NCBI GenBank assembly: GCA_963920765.1
Contig: OY987248.1
Span: 13,922,539-13,986,538 of the forward strand
Direction of reading: 5' to 3'
Length of the DNA stretch: 64,000 nt
From: Ulota crispa
Taxonomy: Eukaryota > Streptophyta > Bryopsida > Orthotrichales > Orthotrichaceae
A program made the translations under genes and the position numbers. Below the pieces are notes generated by a model. The model saw only the letters and a list, made by a program, of their open reading frames with translations, had not been told where the DNA came from and made no database searches. Shown here piece by piece: positions 34,938 through 45,537 of the stretch (its first letter is position 1; each line of letters opens with the position of its first letter).

Positions 34938-37400
34938 AAATTTTGGATACCACACTATTTATTTCTATTACTGTGCTAGCACCAACAATTTTCATTTTTT
35001 GTAGTTCATGAAAAAGGTGAATTTGCAAGGCGCATTAATAAAGTAGTTTGCTATAACTTAGGCTAGTTTAGTATAATGTTGATTATAATATTTTAATGCA
35101 ATTTCAAATTGTATGACTCTAGTGGCCAAAACTTCAAGTAGATTTTGCTAATATGTAGCTTAATTAGAAAGTGTGTGAAGGGTATTGCATTATTAAGACT
35201 CAGCTACCAAAGAATCAGTAATTGTATAAAGAGAAAATTAAAGATTGTGGTCAAAACCCTACTTGGAGAATAATTAAATATAGGAGACATATCACATCTT
35301 TACACTAATTAGACATAATTCATGTTGATTAAGCATATTCCCACATTGGCAAACAAATTTTTTGCCAATCACTTCTATGTGCATCACTTCTATGTGAGGA
35401 GGAAGGAAACAAGTGAATTAACAAGAATGTTTCATTTTCAACTAGATTTGAAATGTGCTTGAGGTTTACAATGTGTTGCCCTTGAATATTCAACAAAATT
35501 GTATGGGTGGGCTTATTTTGTTAGTATTCAAATTAAATGTATGATATATTGTTGGAAAGCTATTGACAACACCTTTCAAATTGGCTACCACACCCCATTT
35601 GGAGCAAAATTATAATTTATTGTACTTACTATAGCATGTCACAAATTGTGGTGACATCTACATCATGTCAAAATCAATTACTAAATTCAATCATTTCATG
35701 GTCAACCAAAAATCCTAAAAAGTTATGCTTCCTCCTTGAACCATGCCAACCAAGTTTGCATATCTTTCTTTTTTGCAAACAAGCCCCACTTCTGTGCATG
35801 GATATCAATCACTATTCATCTTACTCAAACTTTATCAAAAAATCCCTCATATAGAAATCGACCCTTAGAAGGTTAGTTTTCAAGAGATGAAAGTTTAAAA
35901 TGCACAATTATAGGGCCCTATGTATACATTTATAGGTGAAATTTAGTATTCTAGCAATAATGTAAGCTCAAGGCTGACAACTCAAGGATCCTCTCTCAAG
36001 TCTCAGGGTTTAACATCCCTAAGAGCTCAATGCCATCACATACAACACCAAAAGAAAAGCTACATAAACATGCATGAGTTGGGGTTTGATAGCATGCCAT
36101 TCTGTAGAGCCAAAGAGGGAAATCTCAACTTTTTTTTACAAATAAGGGTAAAAGTAAAAATGTGCCTACTATGTTGGAGTTGATTGGTTATATCCTCATC
36201 TATAGATCTAGAGTAAATCAGGGTGTCAAAATCTAAGTTATGAGCTTAAAATTCTCAAATTCAAAGTCTTGACGGTCAATATCTAAACTCTTACATTTAT
36301 ACTTTCTAGCAAGTGAAAAAGGTGATGTTGTCCACCCTTGCCCCTCAAAACAACATGCCATCTAACCCCAACCCTTCCAAAGCCTATGTCTAGATCATTT
36401 AATAAAAGGACTTCTCCCTTGCCATTAGGGATAGTCATACCTTCTTTGAGAATGAAACTTCTTTGAAGAATAAGAAGTTGTTGAGTGGAAATAGGAGTCA
36501 ATGGGAGTACTTCTCTATGAAGAAGGTGCGACTCTTCTTTTGTGGGCAGTGGAGTGAAGAACTATTTTACTTAGAAAATGGTGATATAGTAAGGAAGCAA
36601 GTTACATTCACACACTCAACCAAGATTGCCAACTACAAGGAAGGTGAAATTAAGAAGAGCAAGATGAAAAAGAGGTGCGCATTGATAAAACTTCTTCATG
36701 CCCATTTTTCTCCTTTAGAGATGAAAAAGAAAAAGAAAATCCATTTTCAAAAAATGGGACAAATCAAGGAGAGTGCCACATCCCCATTCTCAATGGGGGT
36801 GAAGAAGGCGTGACTACCATATCATTTCTTGGCCTTGAATGACCTCGGGACGTTTGGTATACTGACAAGACTCTAGATTTTTCTATAGATGGGGCCACTG
36901 CTTCCAAAGCTCTTCAAAAGGACATACAATGGGGCTTTTGCCCTCTTTGTAGAAAATCAGTCCCCTCTTTTCCCTCCGATTTTGAATGGTGATAGGAAAG
37001 ATAGGGGAAAGGGCAAAGTTCTCCCCCTTTCTTTGGTTTTGGTCTGATAAAATTAAAATAAAGAAACAGAAGCACCTGGATGTGGGATACTGATAGGCAC
37101 GATTGTCCTGCCTTCCCTGCAGTTATTAACCCCAACTACCCTTGCACCCCTGCCATAGAAAATCCATAAGGGTCCAAGGCCCTACCCCACCAAATGTTCC
37201 AAAGACCCATATGCCCATGTCCTAAGTCAAGAGGTTCCTATTTCAACACCCAATTGAACCTTTGCGTATGAAAGCAGGGGTACAAAAAAAATGTTAAAAG
37301 TAACTCAATGTTTCATGCAAATTTTACTTGAAGGAACTAGACTCCCAAGGCTAGGTTTTTGTTTTGTAAGCTCAACTGCCTTGATGCAAAGTCATGCTTT
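34938..37400. other. Intergenic DNA with dispersed repeat fragments
   Basis: Two fragments recur elsewhere. About 35235-35340 (GTGGTCAAAACC, TTGGAGAA) resembles 50718-50800. About 36490-36600 (GGGAGTACTTCT then TATGAAGAAGG and TTTTACTTAGA) resembles 62525-62640 and 63905-64000. A 116-codon frame at 36463-36813 lies in the second fragment and is Lys-rich without a domain. No gene is supported. Confidence 0.4.
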
Positions 37401-37401
37401 C

Positions 37402-37876
37402 TGAGAGCATTCCCGCCTCCACACCCGGCCGGGGGGCCACGGGCGATGGTTGGGGCCCGGGACTGCCCCACCGTGGCACTGGTTGAGTTTTATTTAACCC
37501 TTAAGCGATCGAGGAGCCCTTTGCGGTCAATACGATATTTCGTATTTTCTTGTATTTGGAATGCATCCACACCTTTACTACATTTGAGATTAATAAAGAA
37601 GTTAGAATATAGATCAATGTGGTTTTAGTGAGTTAGTCAAAATCTCAAATCAAAACTTTTTATTGGTAGCAAATGCCAGTTATACGGCAGAGTATTTATT
37701 ATGCAATACGTAAAGCGGTCTTTTAAGGGTTAACATTGGGTGCGCCCAATTTTCACAACCGTACGTCAAGTGTGCACGGACGTGGAATTTGTTTGGAGCT
37801 TGGGAGTTGACTTATGAAGGAGCTCTTTTGCATTGAATTTGTTTGTTGATTTGAGCTTTGGATGTGGTGGAGATGC
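37402..37876. mobile_element. Harbinger-like element interrupted by a TTAA MITE
   Basis: The left end GAGCATTCCCGCC and the right end GTGGTGGAGATGC match the ends of a relative at about 56363-56831. Between them lies subfamily C copy 3 (37498-37729). Sequence on both sides of that insertion (GGCACTGGTTGAG on the left; CGCCCAATTTTCACAA on the right) is continuous in the 56-kb relative. Exact termini and duplication are uncertain. Confidence 0.5.
37498..37729. mobile_element. TTAA-flanked short MITE, subfamily C copy 3 (232 bp)
   Basis: CCCTTAAGCGATCGAGG and its diverged inverse ending TTTTAAGGG are flanked by perfect TTAA (37494-37497, 37730-37733). The interior is the reverse of copies 1 and 2 (GGAATGCATCCACACCTTTACTA against TAGTAGAGGTGTGGATCC-type sequence). 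It interrupts the Harbinger-like element. Confidence 0.85.
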
Positions 37877-37914
37877 GTTAACAAGAGTTGGCTAATTTGA
37901 TTAGTTTGGTTTAA

Positions 37915-38564
37915 ACCTTGAGCGCCCCAACGCCTGAAATATGGCGCTCAAAATTTGAATTCAATTGTTGTGTTATCAGATGGAGTGATTTAGGGGAATT
38001 GAAGGTACACATGGTACGAGGAGTGGGGATTAGATGAAAGGGAGTGGTGTTTTGTGGCTTTGACTGTTGTATGTTGTGTCAGACTCAATTCAATGATGAA
38101 AAAAGTGGTTCAGGAGCAGTTCTGGGCAAATGAGGAGACCCCACCCATATGGGGTTCCTGGTGGTTGATTTTGGTTTGTCTGTTTTTGTAGTCAGATTTG
38201 GTATTATGAATCTTGTCAAAAAAACTTGAAAATTGGAAAGTAGTGAGTATACCCATTGTGGAACCTTGGCTCAAAATTTGGTTGCATAATTCCATCACCT
38301 AAACCCTAAATCAATGGATACCACTGCTAGACATACAAAAATTTGGACCCTAACCTAAATGTCAACCACCCTTTGACCATTATAATATCAGAAATGGTAT
38401 GGTTAAATTGCCCTAAATTTGAGAAGGATCTTGAGATTCAAGGTAACAACTACTTTCAAAGGCTCATACACATGGATTGTATTTTTGCATATGCCACAAG
38501 CTATTCAATCCCAGGTGGTCTCTTAGACCTGCACTAGAACAATTCTGAGCTAGGCGCTTAGGGG
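37915..38564. mobile_element. TTAA-flanked MITE, diverged left end (650 bp)
   Basis: The right end GGCGCTTAGGGG is followed by TTAA (38565-38568). The left end ACCTTGAGCGCCCCAACGC follows TTAA (37911-37914), matching the right end except at a few positions. Pairing is plausible but not certain. Confidence 0.5.
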
Positions 38565-38568
38565 TTAA

Positions 38569-41428
38569 TGGTTGGATTTAGGTGTTAATAATAGTCAAAA
38601 TTTTGGCATAGATCCCAGCCTCTTGATTCGTAGTGGTAGAGAGGTCCCAATTGATTGGACCTTCTCATTGTAACAAGCCTTAGGGCAATTGCTCCCTCAT
38701 GGGGATTTGATAACGCTAAGGTGCCCATGCTCTTAGGGAGCACACCAAGGAGCACACTAAAATTCATGCTAGACTTTATAATTTCGACACCTTGTTTGTT
38801 GAGTCAAAGTGAAAAAGCCCTATTTTTTCACATGCCAAAAATTAGAAGTGTTTAGGAATGTACCATTAAGAGATAGAATTTAGAAATCCTAAGTTTCCAT
38901 TGGACTTATAGACCTTGTTTTAGTCTAAGGAGCCTTGAAAATGAATGAAAATGAACAACTCAGTAGGGATATATTTGTATTTTTATCCTTATCTTAATAT
39001 AATAGGCCTATTTCACCTTGCCCCCAAAAATAAGGTGTCAAAGCATTAAGTCCAAGGTGAGTTTTGGTGAAATCTCTTTCTTACCGACACAACTTGCAGC
39101 AAATACAACCATGTATGGGCCTCTTATAAGTGAAGTGGAAGTGTGAGACTTGGAACTTGGCACATGGGACTTGGGATGTGGCGCAAGCCTATTGCTTTCA
39201 AATTTCAACTTCTTGACGTGTTAAAATTTGAAAATTCTGTAAGAGTTGAGACTAGAAGAACATGGCGTTAACATAAATGCATTGGTAATAATCTAGTTTT
39301 CGATTCTCTCGTAGTTCATGAATGCAAAAAGAACTCTTCATGTTAAAAAAAACCTGTATTAATTGACTTTTGTAAGCAAACAAAACGGTAGTTTATAAAC
39401 TTACCATAATTAGACATTGAGTTTCTAAGCCAAAAACTAAAAAGTCTCATGAAACCATCAATATAAGAATTGTGCCAAATTTGTTGATAAGTTTTCTTGA
39501 GTGCAATGATATATCTAGATATGATCTGTGTATTATGATTTTGAATATCATGCTCCAACTTTGTATATTGGTGCTTGGATAAGGTCAACTTTTGTAAGAG
39601 AAATGTTTGGATAGTGTCAAGGTCCCCATTTATTTTATTTTTTTAAACTTTTAAGTTAGTTGAATGGAGTGTTTCTTTAAAGACAATGTTTAGATATGAT
39701 CAACAATTTTTGCTCTCCCAAAGCATTGACCTTATCCAAATACCATTATATTTGTAGAAACATCACATCCCAATGCAACGTTATTTTGAGGCATGTCAAA
39801 TTTGATTATGCAAACAAGAGCTTTAGTTACGCAAAAAATATTAGATGCTTATGTCTACAAATAATTTTGAAGCAACCATGCTATTTCATGACTCATAATG
39901 CACATCCAAACTTTTCAAACTTTCAAAATTTTCATTTTTGATTTTTATAAATTTTATATGGTATTTTCACAAATATGGTAGTTTTTGAATTCAACATAAA
40001 CTTACATTCAAAAAATGTATGTCTTAAATGATTATTCCACAATGATTGTAATTGAGTCATCTAATATTCATTGTATATGTTTGCAACTATTGTGGACCGA
40101 TTTTTCATGCACGTTTTTCTTATATTGTTAGCTCCAATAAGTCAAAATTTGATTTTTTCAAAGAAAATCCTAGAATTGAGGATTTTTTTTGTAGTTTAAG
40201 TTTGTAGTTTAAGTTTGTAATTTGAGTTAATATCATACAAGCCCGTCTTTACTCACAAAGAATCACAAAAAATTCGTTTTCTTGGACTACAATCTACACT
40301 ATGATGATCGTGACTATAACATACTCTTAACTTTTATTCAAAAAATTGTGATGTTTTTTATTCTCCAACGTTTATTCCAAAGGACTTGGTAACCTTTAGA
40401 AGAAATTTGATTTTTCTTAAACAAAAGAAAGAAACAATAGTTTTCAATTGTATGAAATGGAGCATACTGACAGATTTAGTGTATCTTAGTCATTGGCTAC
40501 CACAATTAGAGGTGAGGCAGTTGACAACAAAACATTAGAAGAAAAAATTGTCTTAAATGACTGGTTCACAATGACTACAAATGTCTTAAACAACTATACA
40601 ATGACTCAATTATAGTTGTTTAGGACATTTGCAGTTATCATGAATATGTTGTTTATTGTAAGATTTTTTCTAGTGATCTGTCATCTAGATTGCTCAATCA
40701 TACCCTTGACTAGTAAAGTTTCCAAGATTTTTTTGAACTTCTTGGATTTTGTTTTATGTGAAACAAAAGTTTTGGTAAATTTTACCAAGCAAAATCAAAG
40801 TAATCACACAATCTTAAATCAAATATACTACAAATCACACAAAAATTGAAAACACAACATCATATTTGGATTGAAAGATCATAATGTTTGATCATGAGGG
40901 GCTCAAGATTTTAAAAGAGATTCAAAGTTTAATTTTCTAACTTTTTTTAATCATACCAACCCTAAAATTGAGGTCACATAATAAAGACACAAGCTTCAAA
41001 AACCTAACATGCATAACCATAATCAATCAATGGCAGCTCAAAAATCTGATACATTTCTTTTTTCAAGAAATTTGCAATGGGATTTTCCCCCTAAGATACA
41101 ACAAGGTACTTGAGGCCCATCTCCAAAAGCTCTCAGCACTACAAGATCAAAATTTGCAATTGATACCATATCACAAACACTTGAATATTGTAAGACTTGC
41201 TCCAGTCAAAACCTTATGGAAATGCCCTTTGGACGGGGCCTTGAGTCACATAAAGACTCTCTCGTGACCCCTTTCACAAAATGAGGCGTCTTCTGCCTTC
41301 TGAGCTCATGCCCGAGCACCCTTATTTTGTGAGAGGCCCATGAGGACGTACCTTATCCTATATTTAAAGTTGCAAACACGCATTTTTTACATCGAGATGT
41401 TTGTGCTAAAAGTAGAAATGAAGGAGCA
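38569..41428. other. AT-rich intergenic DNA with inverted repeats and a diverged element
   Basis: No gene is supported. TTGGATAAGGTCAA at about 39578-39591 pairs with TTGACCTTATCCAA at 39726-39739. A hairpin at about 40572-40642 pairs AAATGTCTTAAACAACTATA with its inverse around a 12-base loop. About 40830-41220 is a diverged copy of the interior of the element at 41737-42381. Confidence 0.45.
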
Positions 41429-41432
41429 TTAA

Positions 41433-41652
41433 CCCTTAAACTACCACAGGGCATAGTATATACACTGATGTATAATTGTCATTTGCTACTAACAAGAAAT
41501 TTGAACTTGGGATGTCAAGTAGCTCACTAGAATTGCATTGATCTATTCTCCAACTTCTTTATTGGTCTCAAATATAGTAGAGGTGTGGATCCATTACACG
41601 AAAAATATCCCGTATTGTACTGGTCGCAAAGGGCCTTTCGGTCGTTTAAGAG
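41433..41652. mobile_element. TTAA-flanked short MITE, subfamily C copy 2 (220 bp)
   Basis: Left end CCCTTAAACTACC follows TTAA (41429-41432); the right end TCGTTTAAGAG is followed by TTAG (41653-41656), one base off. The interior is closely similar to copy 1 at 19480-19706. Confidence 0.8.
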
Positions 41653-41736
41653 TTAGTAATCTTAACGAGAGAGATAAAAATAAAAATAAATAAAAATAAA
41701 AAACTAAATAATAGTGTTCTCAGAAGATTTTATTAA

Positions 41737-42381
41737 CCCCTAAATGCACAAGGCCTTTCTGAACTTCTTAGCATTTTCAGGAAAGTGAACAATCAACCAA
41801 CCTCTTCATAAATCTCATCAAGTTTTTTTAAACTATAACTGTACAAATTTAAACTTGACTTGTTAGAGATTTCATGGAAAAAGAAAACACAACAATATCA
41901 CTTATAGTTTGAAAGATTAGAATGTTTGAACATGAGGGTGTTAACATTGCAAAAGTGACTAGAAGTTTTCTAATCCTCATTTCACATGTCAAATCTAAAA
42001 AGTTGGTCATCAAAAAAATATGAGGTTTAAGGTCATTACATGTTTAACCTCAACCAATTTATGGCTTTCAAAATCTACTCATTTGTGTTTTTTAAATGGA
42101 TTTCTAATGCGGATTTTTCTCCAAGCTCTAGTGTATTTGAGGCTCATTTTCAAGATCTTCCAATAGTAGAAAACTCAAGATTGCAATGGACACCCTTGTA
42201 CAAAATCTTGAATAGAAAAATCATGAACATTCATTTTCAAAATCAGATTTTTGATGTTGAAAATAGACTTCAAAATAAACTTGTGTTCAAAAGAAAATAC
42301 CAAAAATAGTGATTTGATTAGATTTTATTTGTCTTCAAAGTTTTGCAAACACCCAAATTGGGTCCCTTGGGCATTTAGGGG
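41737..42381. mobile_element. TTAA-flanked MITE, subfamily D (645 bp)
   Basis: CCCCTAAATGCACAAGG and CCCTTGGGCATTTAGGGG are inverted ends flanked by perfect TTAA (41733-41736, 42382-42385). Inside is an 89-codon frame (42040-42309) that lines up with a frame at 40968-41267 in a diverged copy. No known domain is recognised. Confidence 0.8.
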
Positions 42382-42609
42382 TTAAACTACAACGTCTAGT
42401 CAAGTTCCAGAGCTTGAATGGGGAATGTACAGGTCAATGACATACATTATACCTACTTTTGAATTCTAGTTATGCACAAACCATGCAAATTGAGCTCGCT
42501 CAAGTAAATCCTAAACTATCCTCCTGTCACGTCGACACTGATCACCAAATGGATACTTTGCTCCGAGATGCAGAAATGAAAGTGATGGAGAAGCCGTAAA
42601 ATTAAATGA

Positions 42610-44943
42610 TCACAACGGGCTCATGTCGTAGACGATGCTCACGTTCCCGATCTGGATGGGAACCATGTCAGGGCCATACCGCGTGATGGTGACGATCACA
42701 TCCGTGACATTCTCCAGTCCAAGAGCGACGAGCTTCGGTCCCAGAGCGACGCGCCATGCGCGGCTGCGAGAGTACAGGGCCTGGCCGACGTGCGGGACGT
42801 AGTTGAAGATGCCGAGGAACTCCGGGCAGCCAGCGGAGGTCTGCGCTACGGCCATCGGGTGGAAGAGATACGCACGCCAGTGCGCTTGGATGGTGGTGTC
42901 CAGTCTCATCCCAGAAATCTCAAGCACCTCGGTGCCACTGGTTGCGTTCGGGTGGGTCGCGGGCAGGCGAGGCATGCGGAACGTGTAGGGTGCCGAGGTG
43001 ATGAAGTCATCTGAGGACGGGTATGGCGTCACTCCGATCACGGAGTTCAATTGGGAGGCGTCTAGGTTGCTGCATTTGGAGATGTTGTTCTCTGCCCCTG
43101 GTAACTGCCCGTTCGTCGTCCACCCCGCCGGCATCTCCTCGAACTCGTACCTGTCACACAACACGGGATGCAAATTTGAAATCGAGCTTACGAAACAAAA
43201 CAGAGCATTGCACTCTCTTCCTTGTCAGTGCGGATACAATTCGAATTTTAATGCAGCTTTAGAAAAAGAATCCAACTCTAACTGAAGGTTTTCTAACTTC
43301 ACAGAAATTTGCTTAAGTAATTTGGAAACTCAAACGAATTGAGCGCCAAAAATGAAGGTACGAAGAGCGACGTTTGAGAGATTTTCTTGATTTCCAGCTC
43401 AGCGTCAATCGGAGAGTTTTATGCTGCAGTTCAAAAAAAATCCAACTCTAACTGAAGGTTTTCTAACTTCACAGAAATTTGCTTAAGTAATTTGGAAACT
43501 CGAACAAATTGAGCGCCAAAAATGAAGTCACGACGAGTGACGTTCGAGTGATTTTCTTGATTTTGAGCTCAGCGTCAATCGGAAAGAGTTTGCTCTGTTG
43601 TTTGGTTATATCCTAATGGTAGGGACTGAAGATCACAGGACGTGGAAAAGAATAGACTAAAGTTCAAAAAGAAATTAGCGGAAACGAGGTACTACTAATT
43701 TGAGTCTGGACTATTGGACAGATTTTTCGTAGCAATGGCCGAAAATTTGAAATCTGCAATTAGAGAAGGGCTAACATGCATGCGGCATGGCTTGGATAGT
43801 ACGAGTACGCAAAACTTCAAGGCCGAATTTTGAAGGCCAGATCGCAGAAAGATGAAAGAGAGGGATACTGGAGAAGAGAGTTCACCTTAAAAGTGTGAGG
43901 TTCAGTGTTTGAGAAGTGTTCACAGCGACCAGGTCTCCGTTTTCGTCGTAGAAAGTGTATTGCGAGTTAAGAAAATCGGGATGAGTCGGCTCCGTGCGCT
44001 GTCTCCCTCCGAGCGACTTCCAAATTGTCCAAATTCTGTCAATATTCGCATGGTGGCCGTAAAAAACAGGATCTCTTGCAGCGACGGCAAAGTTTCCCAT
44101 GTCGTCGTAAGGCGCAGACGGAAAGATCGGATTCGGATCTCCCATCCACAAATGCACGGTGCCGTGCGGCGCGTCTTCAAACGTACCCGCGCCGCTCGTG
44201 CCAGCGTCGCCAAAGCTGAAAGGCATACCGAACATCAGATTCGCCGTCGGAGCACCGGAGACGAGCTGCGTGTACATCATCCGGTCATTTTCCATTCGTA
44301 TTTGCTCGGGAGATTTGTAAGTGCAACCTCCGCCGGTATTCAAATCAGCCGTGTACGGCGGCGCCGTGCAATTGTTCCGGTTCCTGTTCCACAACGAAGA
44401 CGACTCATTGCGGGCGTAAAAATACGGCAATATGTTGGCATACGGCTCCTCCGGGGTTTGATTGTCCCAGTTCCAATACGGAAGAGCGAACGTGTCGTCA
44501 TCAAGCAGCTTGGCGATGATGCGCTCGTTGAAATAAACGAACATCCGGTGCCAGGGGAGGAAATGCCAGCCTCCGTGAATCTCCAGCGGCCACGAGCTGT
44601 TCGGGTAATATATCCCGTTGTCGCAGTACAAGCAGTGCAGCTTCATTTGGTTCAACCATGAACGCGGATCACTGTCCGGCAGGTCCCGCTGTAACTGCAC
44701 CCCGCGCTCCAACTTCGCAATGTACGCCTCATCGACCATATGCGCAGCTCGGCGGATTCGAAGCGGGAGCGACTCGTTGAACTCGAATTGGCGCGCCGGT
44801 TTCCCCGTGTATGGCCGCGGCATACAGCATCTCTCCTCGCTGTTACAATAGTCCGGTAGCTCAGGCGCAGGCAGCGGCACTCCACTCACACTTCTCACCA
44901 ACACCATTGCCACAAGCAGCAACATCCCCGCGCTTCTCCTCAT
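42610..44943 (-). CDS. Secreted polyphenol oxidase (catechol oxidase/tyrosinase family), two exons
   Basis: A type-3 dicopper oxidase expected to oxidise o-diphenols to quinones. Exon 1 is 44943-43886 and exon 2 is 43150-42610; the intron (43885-43151) has donor GTGAAC and acceptor GACAG, with the phase-2 junction rebuilding Arg. The product is 532 aa. I chose the ATG at 44943 because it puts an RR-led hydrophobic signal peptide (residues 1-21, cleavage near SVSG) at the N terminus; an ATG at 45063 would bury it. CuA ligands are His103 (in HCLYC, with the thioether Cys107), His123 and His132 (HGGWHFLPWHR). CuB is His260 and His264 (HGTVH) plus the HHANIDRIW motif at 297-298, with gate Phe294. 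A DWL-type segment (DFLNSQYTFYDENGDLV) and a KFDV-type C-terminal domain follow. Several N-x-S/T sites fit secretion. There is no plastid transit peptide, unlike most angiosperm PPOs. Confidence 0.93.
43271..43605. repeat. 170-bp tandem duplication in the PPO intron
   Basis: The unit starting TCCAACTCTAACTGAAGG occurs at 43271 and again at 43441, an exact 170-bp period. The copies differ at few positions and end with AGCTCAGCGTCAATCGG. The high similarity suggests a recent duplication. Confidence 0.9.
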
Positions 44944-45537
44944 GACATCACACCTGTTACAACCGCACACCTCCACCTCGCACTTCATTGCTGCGCCCGA
45001 TCTTGATTTCAAGAAATTGACAATATGCAGCAATTCTTTTATAATATTTCTACAGCTGAACACTGTTCATCACAGCAAACAAGAAAGAACTATGCTTAAA
45101 TCGCGCCGCAGCTTCTGCTGTATGTTGGACATTCACAGCGAGCTTCAGCAACAAGTGCAAACCCTTCTCTCAATCACGCACTCCTCTGTTTCTTGTTTCT
45201 ATGGCTGACTGTTGTGCGACAGAGACCAGAGATTCAACAAGAAGAAACTAAATCGCGCCGCAACTTCTGCTGTATGTATGTAGGACGTCACAGCGAGCTT
45301 CAGCTGCAACATGTGCAAATCGTTCTCTCGATCAATCACTTACGCACTACTCTGTTTCTTGTTTCGAAGGCTGATTTTTGTGCAACAGATACAGGAGATT
45401 CAGAGCGAAAAGCATGCAAGTGCAAATTGTTCTCTCGATCAATTTCTAACGCACTACTCTATTTCTTGTTTCTATGGCTGACTGTTGTGCGACAGAGACA
45501 GCAGCCCGGTGTGTCTATATCATCACGTTGTAAATAA
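44944..45537 (-). promoter_or_regulatory. PPO upstream region with three tandem repeat units
   Basis: Upstream of the PPO start (minus strand). Units start at AAATCGCGCCGCA (about 45098) and AAATCGCGCCGCA (about 45249), period near 151 bp, with a third, 5'-truncated unit at about 45411-45507. All share TTCTCTC/GATCAAT and CACTACTCT-TTTCTTGTTT stretches and end GTTGTGCGACAGAGA or a close variant. The array begins about 155 bp from the ATG. The role is inferred from position. Confidence 0.6.

Noticed and set aside
43909-44661. A 250-codon plus-strand frame opposite PPO
   Set aside because: It is antisense to the well-supported PPO exon and has no domain of its own.
44944-45063. An upstream in-frame ATG (45063) as the PPO start
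   Set aside because: It would place the signal peptide internally after about 40 residues; the ATG at 44943 gives a proper secretory N terminus.
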